Below are positions 1 through 9,431 of a stretch of 64,000 nucleotides of DNA, in pieces. How positions within the stretch are numbered: position 1 is the first letter of the stretch; the number at the start of each line of letters is the position of its first letter. This DNA comes from Paraburkholderia sabiae (GTDB lineage Bacteria; Pseudomonadota; Gammaproteobacteria; Burkholderiales; Burkholderiaceae): assembly GCF_030412785.1 (NCBI RefSeq), contig NZ_CP125296.1, positions 1,550,001 to 1,614,000 on the forward strand, written 5' to 3'. Both the position numbers and the translations under genes were made by a program. Below the pieces are notes generated by a model. The model ran no database searches, was not told the DNA's origin, and was given only the letters and a program-made list of their open reading frames with translations.

Positions 1-122
1 CATATTCAACGTACTCATATCAGCATATCGACGATCAACCGAGCGGGATCCTAGAACAGGTGAATCTGTGGACCGCCGGACATAACCCGCGCTTATGCTA
101 GTTTCAAGATCCGTTTAATTAG

Positions 123-164
123 CCGTGCGCGTCCAGTCGTGCGACACCGACTGGACGCGCACGG
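123..164. repeat. perfect 17-bp inverted repeat in gene-free leader
   Basis: Arms at 123-139 and 148-164 are perfect reverse complements separated by an 8-nt loop. Neither side has a T-run, so it is not a classical intrinsic terminator; it could end transcription from a gene left of the window or be a protein-binding site. The rest of bases 1-284 holds no convincing gene. Confidence 0.7.
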
Positions 165-284
165 AAAGCAAAGCACACCTCTTCGCGATACTTAAACTAA
201 AAATAGAGCGCGCTTATATTCCTACGCCACATTATTTCCGGTCGCACACTTGCGTCACACCTTGCTCAATGAAGGACGCAGACC

Positions 285-1472
285 GTGAACAATTTCGATG
301 TGGTTGTGATTGGCGCCGGCGTGATCGGCACCTCCGTAGCGTTTCAGCTTTCCAGGCTCGGAGCGAAGAACGTTCTCGTGCTGGATCGTGGACTGATCGG
401 CGCCGGAACGACCTCTCAGTCGTCCGGCATTCTGCGCACGCACTACTCCGTCAAGGAAAACGTCGAGCTCGCGAGGAAGTCGTGGGAGGTCTTCAACAAC
501 TTCTCCTCCTACCTGGGCGACGACGAAGCGTCATGCGGCCTGGTGAAGTGCGGATACATGATCGTAGCCAGCGAGGGCGACAAGATCGAACCCTTGCGCG
601 CTTCGCTGAACCAGCAGAAAGAACAAGGCATTCCGCTCGAATTGCTGAACCGGCAACAAGCCAGAGAGTTGATGCCTATTGCGCGGTTCGACGATGCAGC
701 CCTTATCGGTTACGAGCCGGAAGCGGGTTTCGCGGATGCCTATCTCGTCGCAACGAGCTTTGCGCGCGCGGCGCGCCGCGGCGGGGTGACGGTCAAGGAA
801 AATGTCAACGTCAACAAGATTCTGTTCGAGAACGGCAAGGTCGTTGGCGTATCGACGAGCATTGGCGACTTCAGCACATCCACGGTGATCAGTACGCAAA
901 ACATCTGGACCCCGGAGCTTGCCGGGTGGACGGGCCGCGAACTCCCTGTCATGCCGGAGCGCCATGCCGTGCTCGCGCTCGAATGCGAAGCGGCGAAATA
1001 TACGTTCAACATGCCTGTCTTCAAGGATCTCGCCTCGCCCGGCATGCTGTACTACCGCAGCTATGGCGGCAGTCAGATGCTGGTCAGCGAAGGCGTCGTC
1101 GGCGAGAAGCTGAACGCGGCCGACACCGAGCAAGGCGACATTCCGATGGACTACATCGTCGACGTCGGCGCGCAGGTCGCCGAACGTTTCCCCGAATATG
1201 AAACGGCGGGCATCGCTTCGTCGTGGACGGGTGTCTACGACGTCACACCCGACTGGAACCCTGTCCTCGGCAAGTTGCCGGGAATCGAGGGCCTCATTGT
1301 CGGCTATGGTTTCTCGGGTCACGGCTTCAAGCTGTCGCCGACTGTCGGCCGCGTGCTCGCGCAAGAGGCGCTCGGTCTGCCGACGGATGTATCGCTCAAG
1401 CCGTATTCGATCGAACGATTCGCAACGGGCGAACTCCTGACGGGCAAGTATGGCCTCGGCGCCGTTTCCTGA
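285..1472 (+). CDS. FAD-dependent amino-acid oxidoreductase (DAO family)
   Basis: A 395-residue protein of the D-amino-acid oxidase/sarcosine oxidase/glycine oxidase family. The dinucleotide-binding GxGxxG motif is visible at residues 10-15 (GAGVIG), and the C-terminal signature around 'GYGFSGHGFKLSP' is typical of sarcosine/dimethylglycine-type enzymes. The start is GTG with an AAGGA-like site about 10 nt upstream. It leads a four-gene plus-strand operon with a HutD-like gene and etfBA, so it more likely acts as a dehydrogenase passing electrons to ETF than as an oxygen-using oxidase. N-methylated amino acids such as N-methylproline, sarcosine or N-methylglutamate are plausible substrates given the neighbours, but the sequence alone does not settle this. 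Confidence 0.88.
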   Translation: MNNFDVVVIGAGVIGTSVAFQLSRLGAKNVLVLDRGLIGAGTTSQSSGILRTHYSVKENVELARKSWEVFNNFSSYLGDDEASCGLVKCGYMIVASEGDKIEPLRASLNQQKEQGIPLELLNRQQARELMPIARFDDAALIGYEPEAGFADAYLVATSFARAARRGGVTVKENVNVNKILFENGKVVGVSTSIGDFSTSTVISTQNIWTPELAGWTGRELPVMPERHAVLALECEAAKYTFNMPVFKDLASPGMLYYRSYGGSQMLVSEGVVGEKLNAADTEQGDIPMDYIVDVGAQVAERFPEYETAGIASSWTGVYDVTPDWNPVLGKLPGIEGLIVGYGFSGHGFKLSPTVGRVLAQEALGLPTDVSLKPYSIERFATGELLTGKYGLGAVS

Positions 1473-1482
1473 GGACGCGCCG

Positions 1483-2070
1483 ATGTCTGCGGTGATCGTG
1501 CGAGAGATCGCGTCAGTGCCCTCCGAAAAATGGCGAAACGGCAAGGGCGTAACAAAAACCCTCGCCATGGACGGTGCAAACTGGCGCGTCAGCATTGCAG
1601 AAGTCGAACGCGACGGTCCGTATTCGACGTTCGAAGGTATGACGCGGCTATCCGTCGTTCTCCGCGGAAATGGTGTCGTGCTGCGTGCCGACGATCTGAT
1701 CACGACACTGACACCGCTCGCTGCCGCCGAATATGACGGCGCAATCGCGTGGGACGCTTCGTTGACAGACGGGCCAGTCACCGCGCTCAACGTCATGTGC
1801 AAACGATCGGTCTGTCGCTCAACCATTCGGGCGCTAACGGGTGTAGCGATTGTGCCGGCGGGCGCCAGCGCCATCGTGCTGGCCGTCGGACGTGCATGTC
1901 ATGTCTCCGCTCTATCGGAGACAGCACCGCAGCGGATCGATGCAAACAGCTTCGCGGTCTTTCGAAATCTGGAACACCCGGTTCGGATCATCCCCGACAC
2001 GTCCCATGGGAAAGATCGAGGCTTCGGGCTGGTCCCGCAACTGGTGACCGTCGAAGCCGCGACCGCATGA
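1483..2070 (+). CDS. hutD: HutD-family protein
   Basis: A 195-residue protein with the HutD/Ves family pattern: an N-terminal 'W.NG.GVTKTL' stretch, then '[22 protein letters not shown]' split over two strands of a cupin-like fold, then '[10 protein letters not shown]'. HutD is normally an accessory of histidine utilisation whose biochemical role is uncertain. There is no hutU, hutH or hutI here. Instead it sits 10 bp after a FAD oxidoreductase gene and 25 bp before etfB, so it probably serves the amino-acid pathway of this block. The ATG at 1483 is chosen because a GAGG site precedes it and it clears the upstream stop. The family call is firm; the function is not. Confidence 0.75.
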   Translation: MSAVIVREIASVPSEKWRNGKGVTKTLAMDGANWRVSIAEVERDGPYSTFEGMTRLSVVLRGNGVVLRADDLITTLTPLAAAEYDGAIAWDASLTDGPVTALNVMCKRSVCRSTIRALTGVAIVPAGASAIVLAVGRACHVSALSETAPQRIDANSFAVFRNLEHPVRIIPDTSHGKDRGFGLVPQLVTVEAATA

Positions 2071-2095
2071 CGAACAGGAACTCGAGGAACAACAA

Positions 2096-2845
2096 ATGAA
2101 GGTACTGACTGCAGTAAAGCGCGTCGTCGACTACAACGTGAAGGTCCGCGTCAAGGCGGATCAAAGCGGCGTCGATATCGGCAACGTGAAGATGTCGATG
2201 AATCCGTTCGACGAGATTGCGACGGAAGCGGCTACCCGACTGAAGGAAGCAGGCAAGGCGACCGAAGTGGTCGCTGTGTCGTGCGGTGTGCTGCAAAGCC
2301 AGGAAACGCTTCGCACTGCCCTCGCTATCGGTGCGGACCGCGGCGTCCTCGTGGAAACCGACGCCGAACTGCAGCCTCTTGCAGTAGCCAAGCTGCTCAA
2401 AGCCGTCATCGACAGGGAACAGCCGCAGCTCGTCATCCTCGGCAAACAGGCAATCGATGACGACGCCGGCCAGACCGGTCAGCTACTCGCGGCGCTGCTC
2501 GACTGGCCGCAGGCAACGTTCGCAAGCAACATCGAGATCGGCGACGGTTCGGCTACCGTGACGCGCGAAGTGGATGGCGGGCTTGAAGTGATCACCATCC
2601 GTTTTCCCGCAATCGTCACGACGGACCTGCGCCTGAATGAGCCTCGCTACGTGACGCTGCCCAACATCATGAAGGCGAAGAAAAAACCCGTCGACATCCT
2701 GAAGCCTGCCGATCTCGGCGTGGACCCATCTCCCCGCCTCAGGACGCTGAAGGTTGTGGAGCCAGCAGCGCGCAAGGCGGGCGTGACCGTGCCCGATGTC
2801 GCAACGCTGGTCGCGAAACTCAAATCCGAAGCAAAGGTGATTTAA
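2096..2845 (+). CDS. etfB: electron transfer flavoprotein beta subunit
   Basis: A 249-residue EtfB. The N-terminus '[20 protein letters not shown]' and the conserved '[19 protein letters not shown]' and '[19 protein letters not shown]' regions are family signatures for the AMP-binding small subunit. It forms a heterodimer with EtfA that collects electrons from flavoprotein dehydrogenases and passes them to ETF:quinone oxidoreductase. A GAGGAAC ribosome-binding site lies just upstream. Placement in one operon with a DAO-family enzyme suggests a dedicated ETF for that enzyme, as in dimethylglycine and carnitine catabolic clusters. Confidence 0.95.
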   Translation: MKVLTAVKRVVDYNVKVRVKADQSGVDIGNVKMSMNPFDEIATEAATRLKEAGKATEVVAVSCGVLQSQETLRTALAIGADRGVLVETDAELQPLAVAKLLKAVIDREQPQLVILGKQAIDDDAGQTGQLLAALLDWPQATFASNIEIGDGSATVTREVDGGLEVITIRFPAIVTTDLRLNEPRYVTLPNIMKAKKKPVDILKPADLGVDPSPRLRTLKVVEPAARKAGVTVPDVATLVAKLKSEAKVI

Positions 2846-3772
2846 ATGACGACGCTTGTTATCGCGGAACACGACAATGCTCTGGTGAAGAGCTCGACGC
2901 TGCACACTGTATCGGCAGCACAGAAGATCGGCGGCGTCCATGTACTGATCGCTGGCAGCAATGCGCGTCCTGCAGCAGAAGCCGCAAGCCGGATTGCGGG
3001 CGTTGAGAAGGTCATCCTTGTCGACGCACCGCATCTCGCCGATGGACTCGCGGAAAACGTCGCGGCCCAGATCGTCGGCCTCGCCAAAGACTTTACGCAC
3101 GTGTTCTTCCCTGCGACGGCCGCCGGCAAGAACATCGCGCCTCGCGTCGCGGCAAAGCTGGATGCGTCGCAGATCTCGGATGTCATCGCGATCGATGCGC
3201 CCGACATCTTCCAGCGTCCCATCTATGCGGGTAACGCAATCGCGACCGTGCAGACGAACGATCCCGTGAAGGTCGCGACGATCCGTGCAACGGCATTCGA
3301 TGCCGCGTCTGCGGAAGGCGGAAGCGCCAGCATCACCGAAGTGCCCGCAGCAGCCGACACCGGCCTTTCGACGTTCGTGCGCCGCGAAATCGCGAAAAGC
3401 GATCGCCCGGATCTGACGTCTGCGCGTGTGGTGGTATCGGGTGGACGCGGCCTGGGCAGCGCGGAGAACTTCGCGATCCTCGACCCGCTCGCCGAGAAGC
3501 TGGGTGCTGCGATCGGCGCTTCGCGCGCCGCCGTGGATTCGGGCTATGCCGCCAACGATTTGCAGGTCGGTCAGACCGGAAAGATCGTGGCGCCGGAACT
3601 CTATCTCGCTGTCGGCATTTCCGGGGCCATCCAGCATCTGGCGGGTATGAAGGACTCGAAAATCATAGTCGCCATCAACAAGGACGCTGAAGCGCCGATC
3701 TTCGGCGTCGCGGACTACGGGCTCGTCGGCGATCTGTTCGAAGCCGTCCCGCAACTCACTCAGTCGCTGTAA
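2846..3772 (+). CDS. etfA: electron transfer flavoprotein alpha subunit
   Basis: A 308-residue EtfA whose ATG directly abuts the etfB stop codon, so translation is probably coupled. The C-terminal FAD-binding region is intact: '[19 protein letters not shown]' followed by '[21 protein letters not shown]'. The length is normal for the family. With EtfB it carries electrons from the upstream oxidoreductase to the respiratory quinone pool. A hairpin followed by six Ts ends the operon shortly after the stop. Confidence 0.95.
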   Translation: MTTLVIAEHDNALVKSSTLHTVSAAQKIGGVHVLIAGSNARPAAEAASRIAGVEKVILVDAPHLADGLAENVAAQIVGLAKDFTHVFFPATAAGKNIAPRVAAKLDASQISDVIAIDAPDIFQRPIYAGNAIATVQTNDPVKVATIRATAFDAASAEGGSASITEVPAAADTGLSTFVRREIAKSDRPDLTSARVVVSGGRGLGSAENFAILDPLAEKLGAAIGASRAAVDSGYAANDLQVGQTGKIVAPELYLAVGISGAIQHLAGMKDSKIIVAINKDAEAPIFGVADYGLVGDLFEAVPQLTQSL

Positions 3773-3810
3773 CGTCGACGAAGCACGATTTCCCCTCTCC
3801 TTGGGTAGCT

Positions 3811-3843
3811 GGCCGGCAACGCAACGCGGTGTCGGCCTTTTTT
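3811..3843 (+). terminator. intrinsic terminator of the etfA operon
   Basis: GGCCGGCA (3811-3818) pairs with TGTCGGCC (3830-3837) with one mismatch and is followed by TTTTTT. It separates etfA from the convergent amidohydrolase gene. Confidence 0.8.
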
Positions 3844-3852
3844 GATTCACAG

Positions 3853-4668
3853 TCAGCGAATTCCCGCGCGCAGCTGAAGCGTCGCGTCGATAGCCGCGGA
3901 GATCATGCGCTCGACTACGGGTTGAATCTGTTCGGCAAGATCCTGCCGATAGCTGAACGGCGCATGTTCGTCCATATACGTCGACTGACACATCTCCAGT
4001 TGCACGGCGTGGATCCCATCGGACGGTTGGCCGAATACCCGTGTGATATAGCCGCCTTTGAAGCGGCCATTTGCGACCCACGTGAACGACTGCTCCCGGA
4101 CCAGTTCGGATGAAATCGCGTCGAGGATGCTTGCATCACAGCTGGCGCCTGCATTCGTGCCGATGTTGAGATCGGGAAGCTTGCCTTCGAACAGGCGCGG
4201 CAGAACACTGGCAATCGAATGCGCTTCCCACAGCAACACGTGTCCGAATTGTTCTCTCATTGCGTCCAGTTCGGCGCGCAGCTTTTCGTGATACGGGCGC
4301 CAGTATTTGTCCAGGCGCCTTCCCACCTCGTCCTGCGACGGCGCCCTTCCTTCGGCGTACAACGGTTCGCCGCGAAACGTTTCACTCGGGCATAGTCCCG
4401 TCGTCGTTTGCCCCGGATACAGGCTCTCGCCACCAGGCGGCCTGTTGAGGTCGATGACATAGCGGGAGTAGCGGGCGCCGAGAATCGATGCGCCAGCGGA
4501 CTTTGCAAAGCTGTAGAGGCGATCGAGATGCCAGTCGGTGTCGGCGACGGCATGCGCTGCGTCGGTCATATCCTGCGCGATATCCGCAGGGATCTCCGTG
4601 CCCAGATGCGGAATCGAAATCAGCAGCGGAATCCGTCCCTGATGGAAAGTGAACATCGTTTCTTGCAC
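3853..4668 (-). CDS. N-formylglutamate amidohydrolase family protein
   Basis: A 271-residue HutG-type amidohydrolase. The characteristic 'ISIPHLGTEIP' start, 'DTDWHLDRLY', 'YVIDLNRPPGG', 'LLWEAHSIASV', 'NIGTNAGASC' and 'ITRVFGQPSDGIHAVQLE' blocks are all present, so it looks catalytically intact. In histidine degradation this enzyme releases formate from N-formylglutamate, but no other hut gene is here. The setting, downstream of a P5C dehydrogenase/PutA operon that makes glutamate, suggests an acyl- or formyl-glutamate-like intermediate, or a recruited hydrolase. A terminator-like hairpin separates it from putA, so it may have its own promoter or depend on read-through. Confidence 0.85.
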   Translation of the reverse strand: MQETMFTFHQGRIPLLISIPHLGTEIPADIAQDMTDAAHAVADTDWHLDRLYSFAKSAGASILGARYSRYVIDLNRPPGGESLYPGQTTTGLCPSETFRGEPLYAEGRAPSQDEVGRRLDKYWRPYHEKLRAELDAMREQFGHVLLWEAHSIASVLPRLFEGKLPDLNIGTNAGASCDASILDAISSELVREQSFTWVANGRFKGGYITRVFGQPSDGIHAVQLEMCQSTYMDEHAPFSYRQDLAEQIQPVVERMISAAIDATLQLRAGIR

Positions 4669-4726
4669 TGCAGAATCTCCTCGTCGGCCATGGAAACGGG
4701 CGCGTGTACAGTCCGTCGCAAATCAA

Positions 4727-4751
4727 ACGGGGCGGTTTTTACCCGCCCCGT
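4727..4751 (-). terminator. putative terminator downstream of putA
   Basis: ACGGGGCGG (4727-4735) pairs perfectly with CCGCCCCGT (4743-4751). On the minus strand the stem is followed by TTTGATTT. It lies just past the putA stop. Confidence 0.65.
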
Positions 4752-4776
4752 GCTTCACCTTTGCCTTCGTCTTCGC

Positions 4777-7700
4777 CTAGACAGCGTCCTCGCTCATCAC
4801 CATCAGCTGCGTATTGCCGCCCGCTGCGCTCGCGTTGACGGTCGTGACGCGTTCGCGGACCAGTTGCGTCCAGTCGTAGGTGCCGTCATCGCGCGTTACC
4901 GCCACGTCGATCATTCGTGATGCCGCCATCCGACGCAGATTGCCGACGCCGCGCTGCTCCGATGTCACCAGAACCACGTTCGGGCGAACGCCGGGCACCT
5001 CGCCATCGAGCACCCGAGCCGCATCGGCAGAATCGACGACACGACAACCGGTGCGGAGCGCAGCTGCAATTTCATCGGCTACGGAGGACTTCAGCAGCAG
5101 CACGTCGTTACCGAACGCACAAGCTGCTGTTGCCTGAACCAGTAGCGATTCGACGGAGTGCGCTGCACATAAAACCTGTCCGCGAGGCAGCAACTCGACG
5201 GTGTTCTCCTCACCCGTCAGAGCCGGCAAGCTCAATGGACGGAAGCGCTCTGCAAGTCGCAGAACTTCCGCTTTACACCGACCGAGCCGCGCCTGTGCGC
5301 CAGGATCCAGGCGTCGTGCGGCAGACGTGTTCGCGATCGCCTCGACGCGCTGCCGGTAGCTGGCGCTGGCTTGAGCCTGAGCCGTCATCCGGCCGACAAG
5401 ACGCCCTTCTGCGGAAGCAACCGGAAACTCGAGATACTTTTCGCTCACGGCCGTCCGGGACGGCGCGAACGGTCCCGTGTCCGCTGCGTATGTGCCGGCG
5501 GAAGAACGCGTCAGGCCGATCAGCGTCAACGGACCCGCGACCATCGATCCCGTGCCGGACACACCGTTTCCGCCTGCCGGTTGCATGCCGGGGAACGCGG
5601 CGTGCATCGCCCGGTTGATGCAGATACTGCTGGCCTCCGAGAACGAAAGGAGATTGCCCGCTGTCTCGTTGATACGCGTGTGCAACCCCTGGACACCACT
5701 GCCAAGCGCGTTCAACGCCCTGATCAGAGCTTCCATGTTGCCCGTTTCGTACCGCACGACATGCAGAATCGGTCCTGTCACCGACGGGTCAATTGCCGCA
5801 AGCGATCCGACGTCGCCGATATCGGCGATCGTCGGCGCAACGAAGTTGCCGTTCCCGCATCCCGCGCCCAGCTTGCCACGGCTGATCCCAAAACCGCGAC
5901 GTTTCAGTTGCTCGATGTATGTCTCGGCGGCATCGCGCGCCTTGCGGGTAGCTACCGGCCCGACATCCGTTGCGCTGCTCAGCGGATCGTCCGTGTTGCG
6001 TTCGCTCAGCATGCCGTTGAGCATGCGCAGCACCTTGTCTGCCGTCGAGTCCTGCAGACACAGAATGCGTAGCGACGACGCACCCTGACCCGCCGATGTG
6101 AACGCGGAAACGATCGCGTCCGAGATGACCTGCTCCGGCAACGCCGAACTGTCGACGATCATCGAGTTGACGGAGCCATAGGTGGCGATCAGTTTTGCCG
6201 GTCGTTCGGCAGCAGCGAGTTGTACGGCGATTGCACGTGCGATCTCGCGCGACCCCGCAAAAAGAACAGCGGCGACGCGTTGATCCGAAACGAGCGCTTT
6301 CGCCATCGTCGCGCCGTTGCCCAATGCAAGCTGAAGCACGTCTTGAGGCACGCCGGCGCCGTGGAAGACTCTTGTCGCTTCGAACGCGATCAGTGACGCG
6401 TCCGACGACGGCTTTGCAATCACAGCGTTGCCTGCAGCGAGGGCGGCCGATACTTGCCCGACGAACGTGCTCAGCGGACTCGCCGAAGGCGTCACGCTGA
6501 TGACGGTTCCTAGCGGCAGCGCGTCGGCAAGCGCCTTGTCGGTTTTCACCTGGAACGCGTACAACCGGCACAGATTGACGGCCGTGCGGACCTCCTCGGC
6601 AGCTTCCGACAGCGTGGCGCCATTTTCGAGCGATAGCAGCGCGCCGAGTCTTGCCGCATGCGTTTCCAGATCGCTGGCGACCCGCTCCAGAACGTCTGAG
6701 CGATCGGCCGCCGTTCTGCCGCCCCATGCCGCCATCGCCTGCGCCGCGGCGTCCAGCGCGCCAGCCACACTGTCCATCTTGCAGCTGGCGAAACTTCCGA
6801 TCGCCTCGACGAGATTGCTCGCGCTATACACCACGGTCGTCGATTCGGACTTTGCATCTGCCGAACCCGCAATCAGCGAATACGCGTTCACCCGGTTCTG
6901 ACGGATATCCGCCACTGCACGCTCGAATTCCGGCGCACCGGCAAAGCTCAGCGACACCGCATTGAGACGTCCCGGCAGCAGGTTGCGTGGCGACGCGATC
7001 CCGGCATGTGGCGCACCGCCCGTTCGCGCAGCTTTCGCGACGGGATCTTCGACGATGTCGGCAATACTGACGGCGGGATCGACGATCTGATTGACGAACG
7101 AAGAATTCGCACCGTTCTCCAGCAGGCGACGGACAAGATAGGCAAGCAAGGTCGCGTGCGGCCCGACGGGCGCATAGATGCGGCACGGACGATTCAGTTT
7201 CGTGGCGCCGACGACCTGGTCATATACGGTCTCGCCCATGCCGTGCAGACACTGGAACTCGTAAGCCTTGTCACCCGCCAGAGTGTGCACCGCCGCGACT
7301 GTAAACGCGTTGTGCGAAGCAAACTGCGGGAAAATCGCGTCCGGTGCGTTGAGCAGCGCCTTCGCGCATGCGATGTAGCTGACGTCCGAATGCACTTTCC
7401 GCGTAAAGACGGGATAGCCGACGGCGCCCGCATCCTGTGCGAGCTTGATTTCCGTATCCCAGTACGCGCCCTTGACGAGACGGATATTGATCCTCCGTCC
7501 GTTAGCGCGAGCGAGCGCGATGATCCAGTCCGCCACGGCCCTGCCGCGCTTCTGGTACGCCTGCAACGAAATGCCGATACCGTTCCAACCTTTCAGGCTC
7601 GGCTCGGCGCAGAGACGCTCGAGCATCTCCAGCGTCAGGTCGAAGCGCGCCGACTCCTCCTGATCGAGGTGAAAGCCGATGCCGTACTTCTTCGCCGTCT

Positions 7701-8544
7701 GCGCGAGTTGCAACAGGCGCGGATACATCTCGCTCAGTACCCTGTCGCGTTGCGCCAGCTCGTATCGCGGATGCAGGCCCGATATCTTGACGGAAACGCC
7801 GGGTCCATCAATCGGCCCTTGACCCTTCGCTTCCTTACCGATCGCTTCGATTGCATGGCGGTACGACTCGAAATAGGCCTGCGCATCCTCATCCGTCAGC
7901 GCTGCTTCGCCGAGCATGTCGTAGGTGTACCGGTATCCGCCCGACTCTCGTCCCCTGGCCACGCCGATCGCCTCTTCAATCGTCTGGCCGGTAACGAACT
8001 GCTTGCCGAGCATCCGCATCGCGTAGGCAACACCCGCGCGCACCACGGCCTCTCCACCCTTGCGAACGACGCGCGACAACGCTTCCGCGAGCGCGTTCTC
8101 ATCCGGCTGCTTGAGAAGCTTCCCCGTGAAAAGCAGCCCCCATGCTGTCGCGTTGACAAACAGCGACGGCGATTTGCCGATATGCGCGCGCCAGTCTGCA
8201 TCGACGATCTTGTCCCGGATCAGCTGGTTGCGCGTCTCCGTGTCGGGAATCCGCAGCATCGCCTCGGCGAGACACATCAGCGCGATGCCCTCGCGACTGT
8301 CGAGCGAGAACTCCTGCGTAAGCAGATCGACACCGCCCGCGTTGATGCGTGCATCACGTACGCCCTGCGCGAGCCGCGCGGCGAGATCCTGCGCTCTCGC
8401 GAGCGTCGGCGCGTCCATGCGCGCTTCGTCCATCAACCCACGCACGACGACATCCTCGGGGAGCGACGAGGCGTCGCGAATGCGCTGACGCAGCGTGTGA
8501 AGATCTGCCGAGCTGCTTTGCATCGTTTGGATTTCCGACAGCAT
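4777..8544 (-). CDS. putA: PutA with active-looking proline dehydrogenase and degenerate ALDH domain
   Basis: A PutA homologue of about 1255 residues. It lacks the N-terminal ribbon-helix-helix DNA-binding domain of E. coli PutA but has the long C-terminus ending in the usual 'AAGGNTQLM' motif, so it has the architecture of a type B PutA. The proline dehydrogenase domain keeps its key residues: Lys253 in 'VKISGLHPRYE', 'FHLDQEE', 'LVKGAYWDTEIK', and Arg472/Arg473 in 'LVRRLLENGAN'. The P5C dehydrogenase domain is unusual. The catalytic Cys is Ala822 (GQRCS becomes GQGAS), the catalytic Glu is Thr788 (AETGG becomes ATYGS), the oxyanion 'PWNFP' is 'PSASP', and 'EVFGP' is 'SVTGP'. The protein should oxidise proline or an analogue but not the semialdehyde. 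The separate dehydrogenase gene at 12070-13680 probably supplies that step. Start at 8544 is chosen because homology begins just after it. Confidence 0.9.
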   Translation of the reverse strand: MLSEIQTMQSSSADLHTLRQRIRDASSLPEDVVVRGLMDEARMDAPTLARAQDLAARLAQGVRDARINAGGVDLLTQEFSLDSREGIALMCLAEAMLRIPDTETRNQLIRDKIVDADWRAHIGKSPSLFVNATAWGLLFTGKLLKQPDENALAEALSRVVRKGGEAVVRAGVAYAMRMLGKQFVTGQTIEEAIGVARGRESGGYRYTYDMLGEAALTDEDAQAYFESYRHAIEAIGKEAKGQGPIDGPGVSVKISGLHPRYELAQRDRVLSEMYPRLLQLAQTAKKYGIGFHLDQEESARFDLTLEMLERLCAEPSLKGWNGIGISLQAYQKRGRAVADWIIALARANGRRINIRLVKGAYWDTEIKLAQDAGAVGYPVFTRKVHSDVSYIACAKALLNAPDAIFPQFASHNAFTVAAVHTLAGDKAYEFQCLHGMGETVYDQVVGATKLNRPCRIYAPVGPHATLLAYLVRRLLENGANSSFVNQIVDPAVSIADIVEDPVAKAARTGGAPHAGIASPRNLLPGRLNAVSLSFAGAPEFERAVADIRQNRVNAYSLIAGSADAKSESTTVVYSASNLVEAIGSFASCKMDSVAGALDAAAQAMAAWGGRTAADRSDVLERVASDLETHAARLGALLSLENGATLSEAAEEVRTAVNLCRLYAFQVKTDKALADALPLGTVISVTPSASPLSTFVGQVSAALAAGNAVIAKPSSDASLIAFEATRVFHGAGVPQDVLQLALGNGATMAKALVSDQRVAAVLFAGSREIARAIAVQLAAAERPAKLIATYGSVNSMIVDSSALPEQVISDAIVSAFTSAGQGASSLRILCLQDSTADKVLRMLNGMLSERNTDDPLSSATDVGPVATRKARDAAETYIEQLKRRGFGISRGKLGAGCGNGNFVAPTIADIGDVGSLAAIDPSVTGPILHVVRYETGNMEALIRALNALGSGVQGLHTRINETAGNLLSFSEASSICINRAMHAAFPGMQPAGGNGVSGTGSMVAGPLTLIGLTRSSAGTYAADTGPFAPSRTAVSEKYLEFPVASAEGRLVGRMTAQAQASASYRQRVEAIANTSAARRLDPGAQARLGRCKAEVLRLAERFRPLSLPALTGEENTVELLPRGQVLCAAHSVESLLVQATAACAFGNDVLLLKSSVADEIAAALRTGCRVVDSADAARVLDGEVPGVRPNVVLVTSEQRGVGNLRRMAASRMIDVAVTRDDGTYDWTQLVRERVTTVNASAAGGNTQLMVMSEDAV

Positions 8545-8590
8545 GATGAGGTTACCTGGTGAATACCTGATTGGTTGATCGATTGACTGA

Positions 8591-9427
8591 TCAGAACTGG
8601 TTGGCCGTTCCGCGCAGACGTTCGGTTCTGCGCCGCAGAAGTTCCAGCGTGACGAGCAGCAACGTCGAGATGACGACGAGCACACTCGCGACGGCCAGAA
8701 TCGTCGGACTGAGCTGTTCGCGGATGCCTGCCCACATTTGCCGGGGCACGGTCCGTTGATCGGTGCCCGTCAGGAACAGCGCGACGACGATTTCATCGAA
8801 CGAAGTGGCGAACGCGAACAGCGCGCCCGAGATCACACCCGGCGCGATGATGGGCAGCTTCACCTGCATGAAAACGCGCATCGGCGACGCGCCCAGACTG
8901 CGGCCGGCACGGGACAGCGTTTCGTTGAAGCCCGCCAGCGTCGCCGTGACCGTGACCACGACGAAGGGAACACCGAGCGCGGCGTGCGCGAGAATCAGAC
9001 CCGTCAGACTGTTGACCAGACCGAAGGGGCTGAAGGCAAAGTAGACGCCCACGGCTGTGATGATCAACGGGACGATCATCGGCGAAACGAGAATGCCCGT
9101 GATGAGCGCCCTTCCCTTCAGGCGCGGATGCGTCAATCCGAGAGAAGCCATCACGCCGAGCGTGGTCGCGAGCAGCGTCGAGACGACGCCCACGATCAGC
9201 GTATTTTTCAACGCCAGCATCCATTCGGGGCTGTTGAGGAAATCCTGATACCAGCGCAGGCTCACGCCGGGCATCGGGTAGGTGAAATACGGCTGCGAGT
9301 TGAACGACAGCGGCATCACCACCAGGATCGGGGAAATCAGGAACACGAGTACGGCGACCGACAGGACTACGTGAGCCCAGCGTCCCAGGCGTCCCCAGAT
9401 CGTCACATAAGCGGGAAAACTCAACAT
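8591..9427 (-). CDS. ABC transporter permease, PotC type
   Basis: A 278-residue inner-membrane permease of the spermidine/putrescine/betaine class (BPD_transp_1), with about six membrane segments and the EAA-like loop 'AGRSLGASPMRVFMQVKLPIIAPGV' spread over residues in the C-terminal half. The ATG at 9427 is preferred because a GGGGTGATC site overlapping the stop of the upstream permease precedes it, giving translational coupling. It pairs with the permease at 9432-10712, the ATPase at 10962-12038, and probably the binding protein at 17987-19048. Confidence 0.9.
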   Translation of the reverse strand: MLSFPAYVTIWGRLGRWAHVVLSVAVLVFLISPILVVMPLSFNSQPYFTYPMPGVSLRWYQDFLNSPEWMLALKNTLIVGVVSTLLATTLGVMASLGLTHPRLKGRALITGILVSPMIVPLIITAVGVYFAFSPFGLVNSLTGLILAHAALGVPFVVVTVTATLAGFNETLSRAGRSLGASPMRVFMQVKLPIIAPGVISGALFAFATSFDEIVVALFLTGTDQRTVPRQMWAGIREQLSPTILAVASVLVVISTLLLVTLELLRRRTERLRGTANQF

Positions 9428-9431
9428 TTGA

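Noticed and set aside
125..1201. 358-codon plus-strand open frame overlapping the first gene
   Set aside because: Arg/Cys/His-rich composition and no family features; it is an alternate frame of the FAD oxidoreductase.
531..1874. 447-codon antisense frame over the oxidoreductase and hutD genes
   Set aside because: Composition typical of an antisense shadow in GC-rich DNA, with no recognisable domain.
2483..4081. 532-codon antisense frame over etfBA
   Set aside because: It covers well-conserved etf genes and the convergent amidohydrolase end; shadow.
7006..8562. 518-codon frame antisense to putA
   Set aside because: Arg-rich shadow of the conserved proline dehydrogenase domain.
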